Shown: in pieces, positions 42,070 to 51,462 of the stretch
How positions within the stretch are numbered: the stretch's first letter is position 1
Layout: every line of letters starts with the position of its first letter
Assembly (NCBI RefSeq): GCF_003150675.1
Contig: NZ_QGGB01000004.1
Span: 1 to 64,000 of the forward strand
Direction of reading: 5' to 3'
Length of the DNA: 64,000 nucleotides
From: Rhodohalobacter mucosus
GTDB lineage: Bacteria > Bacteroidota > Rhodothermia > Balneolales > Balneolaceae
Notes under the pieces: model-generated
Seen by the model: only the letters and a program-made list of their open reading frames with translations
Databases searched by the model: none
Told to the model about the DNA's origin: nothing
Program-made: the position numbers and the translations under genes

Positions 42070-44193
42070 CTATGCATCAGCCGTTTCCAGGGTTTCTTCC
42101 ATTACGCGTTTCTGCACATCGTGGGGCACCTGCGTGTAGCTGTGGAATGCACGCGTGTAGGTTGCACTGCCCTGCGTCATCGATTTGAGCCTTGTGGTAT
42201 AATGATCGAGTTCCTGAAGCGGAACCTGCGCTTTGATCTTCTGGATGGACCCTTCCGAGTCCATTCCCTGTATTTGTCCGCGCCTTGAACTAAGATCACT
42301 GAGTACATCCCCCATATAATCTGCCGGAAGCGTCACCTCGATTTCATAGGTGGGTTCAAGCAGCTGCGGTGATGCGTTGAGGAAGCCCTCCTTGAATGCC
42401 ATTAGACCTGCCGTCTTAAATGCCGCTTCGTTCGAATCAACCGAATGCATTGAACCGTCATAAACGGAAACACGGATATCACGAGCCCGGCAACCGCTCA
42501 TCGGCCCGTTCGCCATCTTCTCCATCACCCCTTTCAAAATAGCCGGCAAAAAACGGTTGTCGATTACGCCACCTACAATACAGTTTTGGAATACCAGCTT
42601 GCCTCCCCACTCCAGGTCGATCTCCTGAACTCCGCGTACATTGAGATCGCTGCGTTCCGGCATTCCTTCATACCATGGCTCTATCGACAGGTACACTTCT
42701 GCATACTGTCCCGCACCGCCGCTCTGTTTTTTGTGCTTGTAATGCGCGTCAACCTTTTTGGTAATGGTTTCCCTGTATGGAATTTTTGGCGTTACAAATT
42801 CAACATCCAGCTTGAACCGCTCTTTCAGCTGATGGTGTATCACACCAAGATGTTCCTCGCCCAAACCGTGCAGAATGGTTTGCTGGAGCTCCTGGCTCTG
42901 TTCGACCTTCACGGACGGATCTTCCTTTTCAATTTGATGCAGCGCATTGGCCAGCTTATCCTCTTCTCCTTCATTGGTCACTTTCAGCGCTACACGTATG
43001 GTCGTATCGGGATATTCAACCGGAGCAAATTCGAGTTCGGTACCTTTCTCAGCCAGGGTATCACCTGAGTTTACATCCTTAAGCTTCACGGCTACTGCGA
43101 TGTCTCCTGCGGAGACGCTGTTTACTTCCATTCGTTTTTCACCCTGATCCATATAAAGTGAACCGATACGGATGCTGTCGCCGGTTCGCTGATTGATCAT
43201 TTCACTGCCATGAACTATTTCGCCTCCGGTTGCCTTGAAAAACGTGAGGTCGCCCACATGTGCCTCTGATGAAGTACGAAACACAAACATAGAGGGCGGT
43301 TTTTCCGGTGATATTCTGTGAGTGCCCCCATCCGCGAGTGAGAGTTCTCTCTGAAGCGGATCCGGAGTTACATTGCAAATGAAGCCCATCACGCGGCCGC
43401 TTCCCATATTTCTTTGCGCACAGGTACAAAAAAGAGGGAATATATCGCGATTATCCATGCTCAGCTTCAGTCCGTCCCTCATCTGGTATTCATCCAGTTC
43501 TCCGTTTTCAAAATAGAGGTCCAGCAGGGTCTCGTCATTCTCAGCTACGGCTTCTACCAGCTCATTGTGCAGCAGTTCAGCCTGTGCACGCTGTGAATCG
43601 GGGATCGGCAGCTTATCCGGCTTTCCACCGTCTTCCGGAAACTCATACATGGTCATCTTCAGTACATCGATGATGGCATGAAAGTCTTCGCCTTCACTGT
43701 AAGGGTACTGAACAACCGCCACACCCCTGCCAAAACGCTCTTTGGCCATGTCTACGGTTTTCTGGAAATTGGAATATTCGCTGTCCAGCTTATTAACCAC
43801 CAGCATGGTGGGCATGTTTTTCTCCTCCGCCGCTTTCCAGTAAGCTTCAGTACCTACTTCCACGCCCGCCTCACTGTTAAGCAGCACCATGGCTGAATCG
43901 GCCACATGCAGTGAATCGGAGATTTGACCCCAGAAGTCGGGCGTGCCCGGTGTATCAAACAGGTTTACTTTGGTTCCCCGCCAATCCAGGTGCATGAGCG
44001 ACCCGAATACGGATTTTTCTTTCTCCTTCTCTATGTCCCTGAAATCTGACACCGTGTTTCTGTTTTCAACCGAGCCGCGTTTGCGCATCATGCCCGACTC
44101 GTAAAGCATGGTTTCGGCCAGCGTGGTTTTGCCTGAGCCGGAGTGGCCGAGCAGCACAACATTGCGAATTTTTCCTGATGGGTAATTATTCAT
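42070..44193 (-). CDS. EF-G paralog (EF-G-2 / FusA2-like translation GTPase)
   Basis: 707 residues from the ATG at 44193, preceded by AGGAG at a 7-base spacing; a TTG two codons earlier is less likely. GTPase motifs: GHSGSGKTTLAE (G1), DTPGTPDF (G3), NKLD (G4). The switch I segment of canonical EF-G (RGITI) is replaced by KEKSVFGSLMHLD. Domain IV has HKKQSGGAGQYAEVYL, and domain V follows. This fits the EF-G-2 group of Thermus and Bacteroidota, which has ribosome-dependent GTPase activity but an unclear role. It is not the housekeeping fusA, as ribosomal genes are absent here. Confidence 0.9.
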   Translation of the reverse strand: MNNYPSGKIRNVVLLGHSGSGKTTLAETMLYESGMMRKRGSVENRNTVSDFRDIEKEKEKSVFGSLMHLDWRGTKVNLFDTPGTPDFWGQISDSLHVADSAMVLLNSEAGVEVGTEAYWKAAEEKNMPTMLVVNKLDSEYSNFQKTVDMAKERFGRGVAVVQYPYSEGEDFHAIIDVLKMTMYEFPEDGGKPDKLPIPDSQRAQAELLHNELVEAVAENDETLLDLYFENGELDEYQMRDGLKLSMDNRDIFPLFCTCAQRNMGSGRVMGFICNVTPDPLQRELSLADGGTHRISPEKPPSMFVFRTSSEAHVGDLTFFKATGGEIVHGSEMINQRTGDSIRIGSLYMDQGEKRMEVNSVSAGDIAVAVKLKDVNSGDTLAEKGTELEFAPVEYPDTTIRVALKVTNEGEEDKLANALHQIEKEDPSVKVEQSQELQQTILHGLGEEHLGVIHHQLKERFKLDVEFVTPKIPYRETITKKVDAHYKHKKQSGGAGQYAEVYLSIEPWYEGMPERSDLNVRGVQEIDLEWGGKLVFQNCIVGGVIDNRFLPAILKGVMEKMANGPMSGCRARDIRVSVYDGSMHSVDSNEAAFKTAGLMAFKEGFLNASPQLLEPTYEIEVTLPADYMGDVLSDLSSRRGQIQGMDSEGSIQKIKAQVPLQELDHYTTRLKSMTQGSATYTRAFHSYTQVPHDVQKRVMEETLETADA

Positions 44194-44426
44194 ATACAAC
44201 TCCTGTTTTTTTCCCGTTTAAATGCATCATCAAGTAGTTTAACCGGTTTGTTATTCTAAAATACCTGCCCTCTCAGGGCCTGTATCACAGAAAAGCCGGG
44301 AAAATCCATGCCTGCTTCATCTTCCCGGCAGAACCGTTCGACACTCGAATATCTGAAATCCTTTCTGAACTTCTCATCACTTCATTATCTTCCCCGTAAT
44401 TTATAAGCCCTGACGATCAAATCAAT

Positions 44427-45422
44427 ATGAAAAATATTCTTTTACTGCAGACCGGGGGAACCATTGCCATGCATATTGATCAGGGCGAATCTGAACTCAA
44501 CCCGGATCGTTGGGGTGAACTGCTCTGCAGGGAGATTCCCGAACTTGAAGACATTGCGCGCATTGAGATTCGAAAAGTCTTTTTTGAAGACAGCTCTGAT
44601 ATCAATCACACCCACTGGGCCACGCTTTGCAGAACCATTGCTGATCATTACGAGAATTATGACGGTTTTGTGGTTCTGCACGGCACCGATACCATGGCCT
44701 ATACCGCTTCCGCACTGTCATTCGGCCTTCAGGGTCTTACAAAACCGGTTATCATGACCGGGAGCCAGGTTCCCATGAGCAATATCCGAAGCGATGCAAG
44801 AAGAAACCTGGTGAATGCCATTGAACTGGCCACGCACCCTATTCCGGAGGTGGCCGTCTGCTTCAACGATCATCTTTTCAGGGGAAACAGAAGCACCAAA
44901 ATGAGTATCGGTGATTTTGATGCTTTCGCATCCCCGAACTTTCCACCCCTCGCCGAGATCGGCATTGACATACGCCTTGCCTCAAATCTGATTCGTTTAT
45001 CAGAATCATCCCTGAGCTGTATGCCAGAATTCAGCGATTCGGTTGCTGTGATAAAACTGCATCCCAGCCTGAAACCCGACCTGCTGATGAGCATGGACTT
45101 TTCGGGTCTGCGCGCGGTGATTATTGAAGCTTTCGGCAGCGGCAACATGCCGATCAAGGGGCTTTACAATATGCTGCCCTTTATCGAACTATGCAGAAGT
45201 AAAAACATTCATGTAATCATCACATCGCAGGCATCACATGATTCCGTGGATCTGAGTCTCTATCGCAGCGGCAGGGAAGCGCAGAAACTGGGCGCAATCG
45301 GTGCCGGCGACATGACCATGGAGGCGGCTGTAACCAAATCAATGCACCTTCTGTCATTCGCTCTTGCAGAGAACGATTTCAAATTGCAATTTGAGAGAAG
45401 CATTGCCGGAGAACGCAGCTGA
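44427..45422 (+). CDS. ansA: Type I (cytoplasmic) L-asparaginase
   Basis: 331 residues without signal peptide. Asparagine to aspartate plus ammonia. The two active threonines lie in LLQTGGTIAM (~6-15) and LHGTDTMAYTASAL (~84-97). MTGSQVPMSNIRSDARRNLVNA and IVITSQASHDSVDL-like I-I-T-S-Q-A-S complete the pattern. Starts a rightward group with the exonuclease 20 bp downstream. Confidence 0.93.
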   Translation: MKNILLLQTGGTIAMHIDQGESELNPDRWGELLCREIPELEDIARIEIRKVFFEDSSDINHTHWATLCRTIADHYENYDGFVVLHGTDTMAYTASALSFGLQGLTKPVIMTGSQVPMSNIRSDARRNLVNAIELATHPIPEVAVCFNDHLFRGNRSTKMSIGDFDAFASPNFPPLAEIGIDIRLASNLIRLSESSLSCMPEFSDSVAVIKLHPSLKPDLLMSMDFSGLRAVIIEAFGSGNMPIKGLYNMLPFIELCRSKNIHVIITSQASHDSVDLSLYRSGREAQKLGAIGAGDMTMEAAVTKSMHLLSFALAENDFKLQFERSIAGERS

Positions 45423-45442
45423 CCAATCAAACCAACCTGCCT

Positions 45443-46150
45443 ATGTTTTTTATTTTTGATGTTGAAACCATACCCGATTTTGAATTCGTCCGGCAGGTGA
45501 TGAACGATTCCGAGACCGGTGAAGATGATCTGCTTCTGAACGCATCAGAGCAGCTTGCACGAAACACGAGCGGATTTCTTCCTCCCATGTACCACAGAAT
45601 GGTTTCCTGGGTTGGCCTGTGGGTAGAAAACGATGGAAGTCCGGTTCAAAAGACTTCATGGAACGGAGAAAACGAAAAAGAGGGGTTGAGCGCACTGTTC
45701 GACAGCCTTCTCACCTACAAGGATTTTGGACTGGTGCACCACAACGGGCGCGGCTTCGACCTCCCGCTCATCACCTATCGATCCATGAAATACAACATGC
45801 AGATGCCCCTCCGGCTCAGCCATTACGACATCCGCTACAGGTTCAGCAAAGCCAATGTGGACCTGATGGATGAGTTCAGCAACTACGGGGCCAGCTCCTA
45901 TCCAAAACTGAAACATCTGGGCTATCTGATCGGGGTTCCTTTCAAGCAGACCGCAGAGGGAAATGAAGTGCTGGCCATGTACCGGGAGGGTAAACTGGAG
46001 GAAATTGAGCACTACTGCTACGAAGATGTAATGGCTACATACATCGTATGGCTGCGTATGAAGTACACCACAGGCGACATTTCAGAGGAAATTTTTACCA
46101 ATCTGAATCAGCGCGCTCTTACCAAACTGAAAGATATTCAAAAGTCATGA
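45443..46150 (+). CDS. Predicted 3'-5' exonuclease (DNA_pol_B_exo2, DEDDy type)
   Basis: 235 residues. Exo I: FIFDVETIPD (Asp, Glu). Exo II: LVHHNGRGFDLPLITYR (Asp). Exo III: HYCYEDVMATYIV (Tyr and Asp, YxxxD). All metal-binding residues of a DEDDy nuclease are present. The family (PolB-exonuclease-like 2) is found without a polymerase domain; a role in DNA repair or RNA turnover is presumed. Probably cotranscribed with ansA. Confidence 0.9.
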   Translation: MFFIFDVETIPDFEFVRQVMNDSETGEDDLLLNASEQLARNTSGFLPPMYHRMVSWVGLWVENDGSPVQKTSWNGENEKEGLSALFDSLLTYKDFGLVHHNGRGFDLPLITYRSMKYNMQMPLRLSHYDIRYRFSKANVDLMDEFSNYGASSYPKLKHLGYLIGVPFKQTAEGNEVLAMYREGKLEEIEHYCYEDVMATYIVWLRMKYTTGDISEEIFTNLNQRALTKLKDIQKS

Positions 46151-46209
46151 CATGATCGTCAGCACCCCCTGAATTTGTTTAAACAGGCATCACCCCCACC
46201 AGCAAAAAA

Positions 46210-46944
46210 ATGATCGCAGCAGAATCAATTTCCAAAACGTTTGATCAAAAAGTGCTGGACTCCGTATCACTTCAAATCGATGAGGGCACATCGGTTGCAC
46301 TGATCGGCCCCAGCGGCTGCGGCAAATCCACTCTTCTCAGAATTATCATGGGCCTCATTTCGGCGGATTCGGGCAGTGTAGAGGTGGGCGGAGATAGACT
46401 TACCGAGGAAAACAAGCTGCAGATTCGCAGGAAGATGGGATATGTTATCCAGCAGGGCGGGTTATTTCCGCATCTCACAGGCCGTGAAAATCTTACCGTT
46501 GTAACGCGGTATCTCGGCTGGAACCGGGAACGTGAAGAGGAACGGATCCATGAACTTTGCGAACTGACATCCATTGATCCATCTATTCTGTCAAGAAAAC
46601 CGGAAAACCTGTCGGGCGGTCAGGCTCAGCGCGTAAGCCTTATGCGCGCACTCATGCTCGACCCGCCTGTACTGCTCATGGACGAGCCGCTTGGCTCCAT
46701 CGATCCGCTCGTCCGGTTTGAACTGCAGAACGATCTTCAGCATATTTTTAAAGAGCTGGGCAAAACCGTTTTGCTGGTTACGCATGATCTGGGTGAAGCA
46801 GGATTCCTGGGAGATTCCATCGCATTGATGACTTCCGGCAGAATTGTCCAGCAGGGACCCATTGAGGATATCCTGAAGCATCCCGCCAATGATTTTGTGG
46901 AACGTTTTGTAAATGCGCAACGAAGTCCGCTGGAGAGGCTCTGA
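46210..46944 (+). CDS. Compatible-solute ABC transporter ATP-binding protein (OpuCA/ProV-like)
   Basis: 244 residues. Walker A GPSGCGKST (~34-42), Q-loop YVIQQGGLFPH, signature LSGGQAQR, Walker B VLLMDEPLGSID and the switch histidine in LLVTHDLGEA. It lacks the C-terminal CBS domains of full-length OpuCA/ProV. The next gene (one base after the stop) encodes a fused binding protein-permease, so together they form a complete importer, probably for betaine or a related osmolyte. Confidence 0.92.
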   Translation: MIAAESISKTFDQKVLDSVSLQIDEGTSVALIGPSGCGKSTLLRIIMGLISADSGSVEVGGDRLTEENKLQIRRKMGYVIQQGGLFPHLTGRENLTVVTRYLGWNREREEERIHELCELTSIDPSILSRKPENLSGGQAQRVSLMRALMLDPPVLLMDEPLGSIDPLVRFELQNDLQHIFKELGKTVLLVTHDLGEAGFLGDSIALMTSGRIVQQGPIEDILKHPANDFVERFVNAQRSPLERL

Positions 46945-46945
46945 T

Positions 46946-48415
46946 ATGGTTCGAGCCTTCTTTTTAACTCTTTTTATGTGCATCGCGGTCACTTTCGGCC
47001 TGAACACCATCTTGCAGGCACAGCAGCCGGTAAAAACAGGCACAAAAGCGTTTACCGAATCTGTTATACTGGGAGAAATGATCCGTCAGTCGATCGAAGC
47101 GGATGGAACGGATACAGAGATCTACAAACAGCTGGGAGGCACCCGGATTTTGTGGAGTGCCCTGGTCAGAGGCGAAATCGATATCTACCCTGACTATACC
47201 GGAACCATTACCGAAGAGATACTTGCCGACGAAGACATCCGCACTACCGGTGAATTATCAGCTGCATTAAACGAGTATGGAATCCGGATGAGTGAACCTC
47301 TCGGTTTCAACAATACCTATGCCCTTGGAATGAAGCGATCCCTCGCTCGCGAACTGGGCATACAGACCATCTCCGATTTGCGCGACCATCCTCAGCTGCG
47401 TTTCGGTTTCAGCAATGAATTTATGGATCGCAACGACGGCTGGCCCGGCCTTCGCGAAGCCTACAATCTGAGTCCGGCTCGCGTTGACGGCCTTGAGCAC
47501 GCACTGGCTTATCGCGGACTGGATGAAGGAAGCATAGATGTGATCGATCTCTATTCAACCGATCCCGAAATTGAATACTATGATCTTCTTGTTCTGAGTG
47601 ACGACCGGTCATTTTTCCCTGACTATGAGGCCGTTATACTGTATCGTATTGAAGTTCATGATCTTGTAGTAAATACAATAGAACGTTTAGAGGGAGCAAT
47701 CAGCTCCGATGAGATGAGTTCATTGAACGCTGCCGTCAAACTGGATGGGGTGCCGGATGCCGTTGCTGCATCGGAATTTCTTGAAGAGACGTTTCAGATT
47801 GAATCGGACGTCGCAGTAAGCAGTTTCCGTGATCGACTTGCAAAGAATACTGCCGATCACCTCTACCTTGTTTTGATTTCGCTTTCGCTGGCCATTGCGA
47901 TTGCCATTCCCATGGGAATACTGGCTGTAAAGATAAATATACTTGAAGGTGCCGTATTGGGGACAGTCGGGGTGATGCAGACCATTCCATCGCTTGCACT
48001 ACTGGTATTTATGATACCTCTGTTTGGTATCGGGGCGCTGCCTGCCATGGCGGCCCTGTTTCTCTACAGCCTGCTCCCCATTGTCAGAAATACGCACTCC
48101 GGTATAAAAGAAATACCACTACCCATCCTGGAATCTGCACGGGCACTGGGCTTGCCTGAAAGGGTGATCCTGCGCAGGATTGAGATCCCCCTTGCTCTGC
48201 CGTCTATATTGGCAGGTATCAAGACATCTGCGGTCATCAATGTGGGAGTGGCTACGCTGGGTGCGCTGATTGGTGCGGGCGGCTACGGTCAGCCAATTTT
48301 GACAGGCATAAGGCTCGACAATATCCAGCTTATTCTGGAAGGGGCAGTTCCCGCAGCTGTACTTGCATTGCTGGTTCAGGGAGTGTTTGATCTAATTGAA
48401 AAGAAAATCACCTGA
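46946..48415 (+). CDS. Fused osmolyte-binding protein and permease (OpuAC-BPD_transp)
   Basis: 489 residues from the ATG at 46946, one base after the ATPase stop, giving a signal peptide ending LQAQ. Residues ~28-285 are an OpuAC-type binding domain (KTGTKAFTESVILGEMI, LGGTRILWSALVRGEIDIYPD). Residues ~300-489 are the permease: five to six membrane helices, with QTIPSLALL and the EAA loop ESARALGLPERVILRRIEIP that docks on the ATPase. The binding protein is tethered N-terminally on the outer face. Import of glycine betaine, choline or a similar osmolyte fits a salt-exposed organism. Confidence 0.92.
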   Translation: MVRAFFLTLFMCIAVTFGLNTILQAQQPVKTGTKAFTESVILGEMIRQSIEADGTDTEIYKQLGGTRILWSALVRGEIDIYPDYTGTITEEILADEDIRTTGELSAALNEYGIRMSEPLGFNNTYALGMKRSLARELGIQTISDLRDHPQLRFGFSNEFMDRNDGWPGLREAYNLSPARVDGLEHALAYRGLDEGSIDVIDLYSTDPEIEYYDLLVLSDDRSFFPDYEAVILYRIEVHDLVVNTIERLEGAISSDEMSSLNAAVKLDGVPDAVAASEFLEETFQIESDVAVSSFRDRLAKNTADHLYLVLISLSLAIAIAIPMGILAVKINILEGAVLGTVGVMQTIPSLALLVFMIPLFGIGALPAMAALFLYSLLPIVRNTHSGIKEIPLPILESARALGLPERVILRRIEIPLALPSILAGIKTSAVINVGVATLGALIGAGGYGQPILTGIRLDNIQLILEGAVPAAVLALLVQGVFDLIEKKIT

Positions 48416-48447
48416 GCAGCAGCGCATCATGCCGTAAACGATGGATT

Positions 48448-48720
48448 TTATTTATTCCGGGTCAATAGTCCAACCGTTACCGTAAATACGACCGACCCGA
48501 TTATCGACCAGATCACCGGAAATGTGCTGTTCCCGATCTGAACGTTAAATAGGTCCGGCCAGCCAAGCTGGGTGCTGATCCACGACCCCAGAAGCGCACC
48601 GATAAATCCGACGACAATGGATACCACACACCCGCCGCGGGAAAAGCCTGCAATAGACTGACCGATGGACCCGCAAACGCCCGCAATAAAAAGCAGCAGC
48701 AAAAATTCAAGAAAAGTCAT
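48448..48720 (-). CDS. GlsB/YeaQ/YmgE-family small membrane protein
   Basis: 90 residues with three membrane helices and glycine-rich motifs (GFIGALLGSWI). The family (transglycosylase-associated, YeaQ/YmgE) is linked to general stress, but the molecular role is not known. Convergent with the ABC transporter operon, 32 bp between stops. Confidence 0.85.
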   Translation of the reverse strand: MTFLEFLLLLFIAGVCGSIGQSIAGFSRGGCVVSIVVGFIGALLGSWISTQLGWPDLFNVQIGNSTFPVIWSIIGSVVFTVTVGLLTRNK

Positions 48721-48785
48721 TGGGTTGATTGTTTATGATGTATTAATGATTAACCTGCTTATTTGTTGAACGGCACAGGCAATTT

Positions 48786-50606
48786 TCAATCGCCCATAAC
48801 CACGCCTTCCCTTCGTGGGTCAGCACCGCCGTAGTATCCGTTTTTTGTCACTCTGATCGCCTGCAGGCCGCTTGTGAGCGGCGACTCATCCACCTCATGG
48901 CCCATAGCTCTCAGAGCTTCAATTAATGCCGGAGGAAACCTATCCTCTTCAAGTAGAGTCGGGCCGTTGTAATTCACGAAATTGGGAAGATCGATTGCCT
49001 GCTGGGGATTCAGGTTCCACTCAAACATACCTATCATGGTTTTTGCCGTATAGTGAATGATGGCTGCACCGCCCGGTGATCCCAGGCTGGCAATCAGCTC
49101 GCCTGATTCCCGGTCGAACACCAAAGTGGGACTCATACTTGACCGGGGCTGTTTTCCCCCCTGCACCCTGTTTGCAATCAGATTGCCGTCTTCATCAACC
49201 GGCGCCCTTGAAAAGTCGGTAAGTTCATTGTTAAGATGAAAACCGCCGGGCAGGCCCGTCCCGCCGTCGCTCATAATCCGGCTGCCGAATGCGCTCTCAA
49301 TTGTGGTTGTCATCGACACCGCGTTGCCCTGCCTGTCGATAACGCTGATATGGCTTGTTCCGCTCTCAGGCTGTATCTCCATCATACCCGCCGTAGAGTA
49401 CTCCTCCCTGGGATATCCGGGCTGAGCCGTATCCATGCTCTGCTCGCCGATAAGGGCGGCACGGGTTGCAAGGTAGTCCTCTTTTAGCAGGCTCTGCCAG
49501 TCACCGGCGGGTGCGTCAACATATAACGGGTCCGCAACGTATAGGGCGCGGTCAGCGTAGGCCAGTTTGGCTGATTCAAGATAAAAATGCAGCCACTCCA
49601 CGGCAGGGAGACCGTTTATAAACGAGGACCCCTGGATTTCAAGGTGTTCCATGATTCCCAGCATCTGCATGATGGCCAGGTGCCCTGATGCGGGCGGCGG
49701 GAAGCCGCAAATCAGCCAGAGGCGCCACTCATTGCACATGGGTTCCACTTCAAATTCCCGATCCCTGTACACGCTTATATCCTCAACGGTCATTATACCC
49801 GGTCTGGGGTGTGAACGGACACGATTTACGATACTCTCAGCTGCTGCTCCGGTGTAGAAAGCCTCCGGGCCTTCATCCGCAATTTTCTGAAGCAGCTGTG
49901 CCAATGCCGGATTTTTCAGAAGGTTTCCGACGGGCAGCGCTTCTCCGTTCTCATCATAATACAGATCCCTGGCAATCGAATCCTGCCGGAGCGCTTCGTC
50001 TGCCTCAAGCAATCCGTGCAGCCTGGGACTCACATGAAACCCATCGCGCGCAAGCGTTATAGCAGGTTTAAACAGCTCTTGCCACGGCAGAATGCCCTGC
50101 TCCTGATGTGCATGGTAAAGCATCGCCACCGTACCGGGTATTCCCGGGGAGAGTCCGCTTCGTACCGCCTCGGAATATGACAGCGGATTCCCGTTTTCGT
50201 CCAGAAAATATGTCTCATCTGCCGAAGCGGGTGCAGTTTCGCGTCCGTTGTAGGCTTTCAGTTCGTTACCGTCCCAGTTAAGCAGAAAAGCTCCGCCGCC
50301 AATGCCGCTCGACTGCGGTTCAACCAGCGTAAGCACCATTTGAATTGCAATTGCCGCATCCACTGCCGAACCGCCTGCATTGATAACCTGGTAACCTGCA
50401 TCGGTTGCGAGTGGATTGGCGGCGGCTACGGCAAACTCTGTTGTCTCCCAGCCCGGTTTCGGATTGTACCCGCTGGGCAGCTCCGGCTGGGGCGGTACCG
50501 AGTAGGTAATTCCCGATGAGTCCGGAGTACCCGCGCAACCGGTGAAACAAAAAAGGGCTCCAAGTAGTGAAACAATCAGGGAAACGGTGCGGAAAAGGGT
50601 TCTCAT
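48786..50606 (-). CDS. ggt: Gamma-glutamyltransferase / glutathione hydrolase, lipoprotein
   Basis: 606 residues. Lipobox LFCFTGC (C24). It hydrolyses gamma-glutamyl bonds, e.g. of glutathione, in the periplasm after self-cleavage into two chains. The cleavage threonine is in ESGTSHISVIDRQGNAVSMTTTIES, the large-subunit motif VEPQSSGIGGGAFLL and the oxyanion GSPGGAAI are present. Usual family length. It stands alone on the minus strand; peptide or glutathione scavenging is the expected role. Confidence 0.95.
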   Translation of the reverse strand: MRTLFRTVSLIVSLLGALFCFTGCAGTPDSSGITYSVPPQPELPSGYNPKPGWETTEFAVAAANPLATDAGYQVINAGGSAVDAAIAIQMVLTLVEPQSSGIGGGAFLLNWDGNELKAYNGRETAPASADETYFLDENGNPLSYSEAVRSGLSPGIPGTVAMLYHAHQEQGILPWQELFKPAITLARDGFHVSPRLHGLLEADEALRQDSIARDLYYDENGEALPVGNLLKNPALAQLLQKIADEGPEAFYTGAAAESIVNRVRSHPRPGIMTVEDISVYRDREFEVEPMCNEWRLWLICGFPPPASGHLAIMQMLGIMEHLEIQGSSFINGLPAVEWLHFYLESAKLAYADRALYVADPLYVDAPAGDWQSLLKEDYLATRAALIGEQSMDTAQPGYPREEYSTAGMMEIQPESGTSHISVIDRQGNAVSMTTTIESAFGSRIMSDGGTGLPGGFHLNNELTDFSRAPVDEDGNLIANRVQGGKQPRSSMSPTLVFDRESGELIASLGSPGGAAIIHYTAKTMIGMFEWNLNPQQAIDLPNFVNYNGPTLLEEDRFPPALIEALRAMGHEVDESPLTSGLQAIRVTKNGYYGGADPRREGVVMGD

Positions 50607-50782
50607 CAGGCGAAAGAAGTTGCTTTAGTTAGCAGGTTCGTGACAGATCGTTATAGCCTGATGCAATAGAGCATGAGTTAAAACATTGTGCATTCGGCCG
50701 TTAATCAAAAAGGAATCAACGGTAATGTAAGAAAGGCTTTTAATGCTTATCAAGCCGGAACTGGTGAGATTCGGCCAGCCGA

Positions 50783-51211
50783 TCACGGCCAGGCCTGCCA
50801 TGGAATGCGAATTAGTATCAGAATAAGCCCAAGTGTGTAGTAGAGAATCACCGTTTTAAAGCGCCGTGCATCATCGCCCGGTTTTTTGGCCTTGATGTAG
50901 CCCACAGAGATCAGCACGATGGCGATGATCATGGTAAGCGGATGTTCAAGCGCGTAGAGTCTGGCAACAGAGTCCGACATCACGTCACCCGAATATGCGC
51001 TCAGGCCCAGTGGTGAAAGCACAAAAAGTACCAGTCCGATCAGCAGCTGCAGGTGTGAGGCTATAAAACCCCCAAGTGCCACCTTTCTGACACCTTCCGT
51101 AAATGACTGCTTGGTTACAAACTTGAAAATTGAATAGAGTATTGAAAACAGAAGTACGCCGAGAAGCAGATATGCGAGATAGGAGTGCAGATGTTGAAAT
51201 CCTGTGTACAT
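50783..51211 (-). CDS. Four-helix membrane protein, possible cytochrome b-like
   Basis: 142 residues with four hydrophobic helices and histidines at helix ends (HLHSYLAYLL, ASHLQLLIGL, ALEHPLTMII), a pattern that could bind heme. Homologues are widespread and uncharacterised in Bacteroidota, where some are called cytochrome B by similarity. The heme claim is inference. Confidence 0.75.
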   Translation of the reverse strand: MYTGFQHLHSYLAYLLLGVLLFSILYSIFKFVTKQSFTEGVRKVALGGFIASHLQLLIGLVLFVLSPLGLSAYSGDVMSDSVARLYALEHPLTMIIAIVLISVGYIKAKKPGDDARRFKTVILYYTLGLILILIRIPWQAWP

Positions 51212-51341
51212 GAGGCAGGGTTATTGTTTCCGGGCAATCCGGACATTCATGTTGACTATTCCGAATACAATGTATGTAAAAATTGCAGCACCGGAAACTA
51301 CCCGTATTAACGATAATTACGGCGTTTTGTTTCCATGGGCG

Positions 51342-51445
51342 CTCATCTCACCAGTTCACGTGATCGGATGAGTACGTGGGGTTATCCGATACTATAAAGG
51401 TGAAGGTTGTGAATCAGTGTCAGGTATTCACCGGATCACGTGAGG
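51342..51445. repeat. Palindromic repeats of the CTCATCCGATCACGTGAA family
   Basis: TTCACGTGATCGGATGAG (51355-51372) is the exact reverse complement of 14445-14462. A related TTCACCGGATCACGTGAGG lies at 51427-51445, 18 bp from the 3' end of the MerA-like gene. Upstream CTCATC (51342-51347) could close a hairpin with GATGAG. Confidence 0.65.
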
Positions 51446-51462
51446 TTATAATATGAAGGATA

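Noticed and set aside
42070-44193. Housekeeping elongation factor G (fusA)
   Set aside because: Altered switch I and no rpsL-rpsG-tuf context; fits the EF-G-2 group instead.
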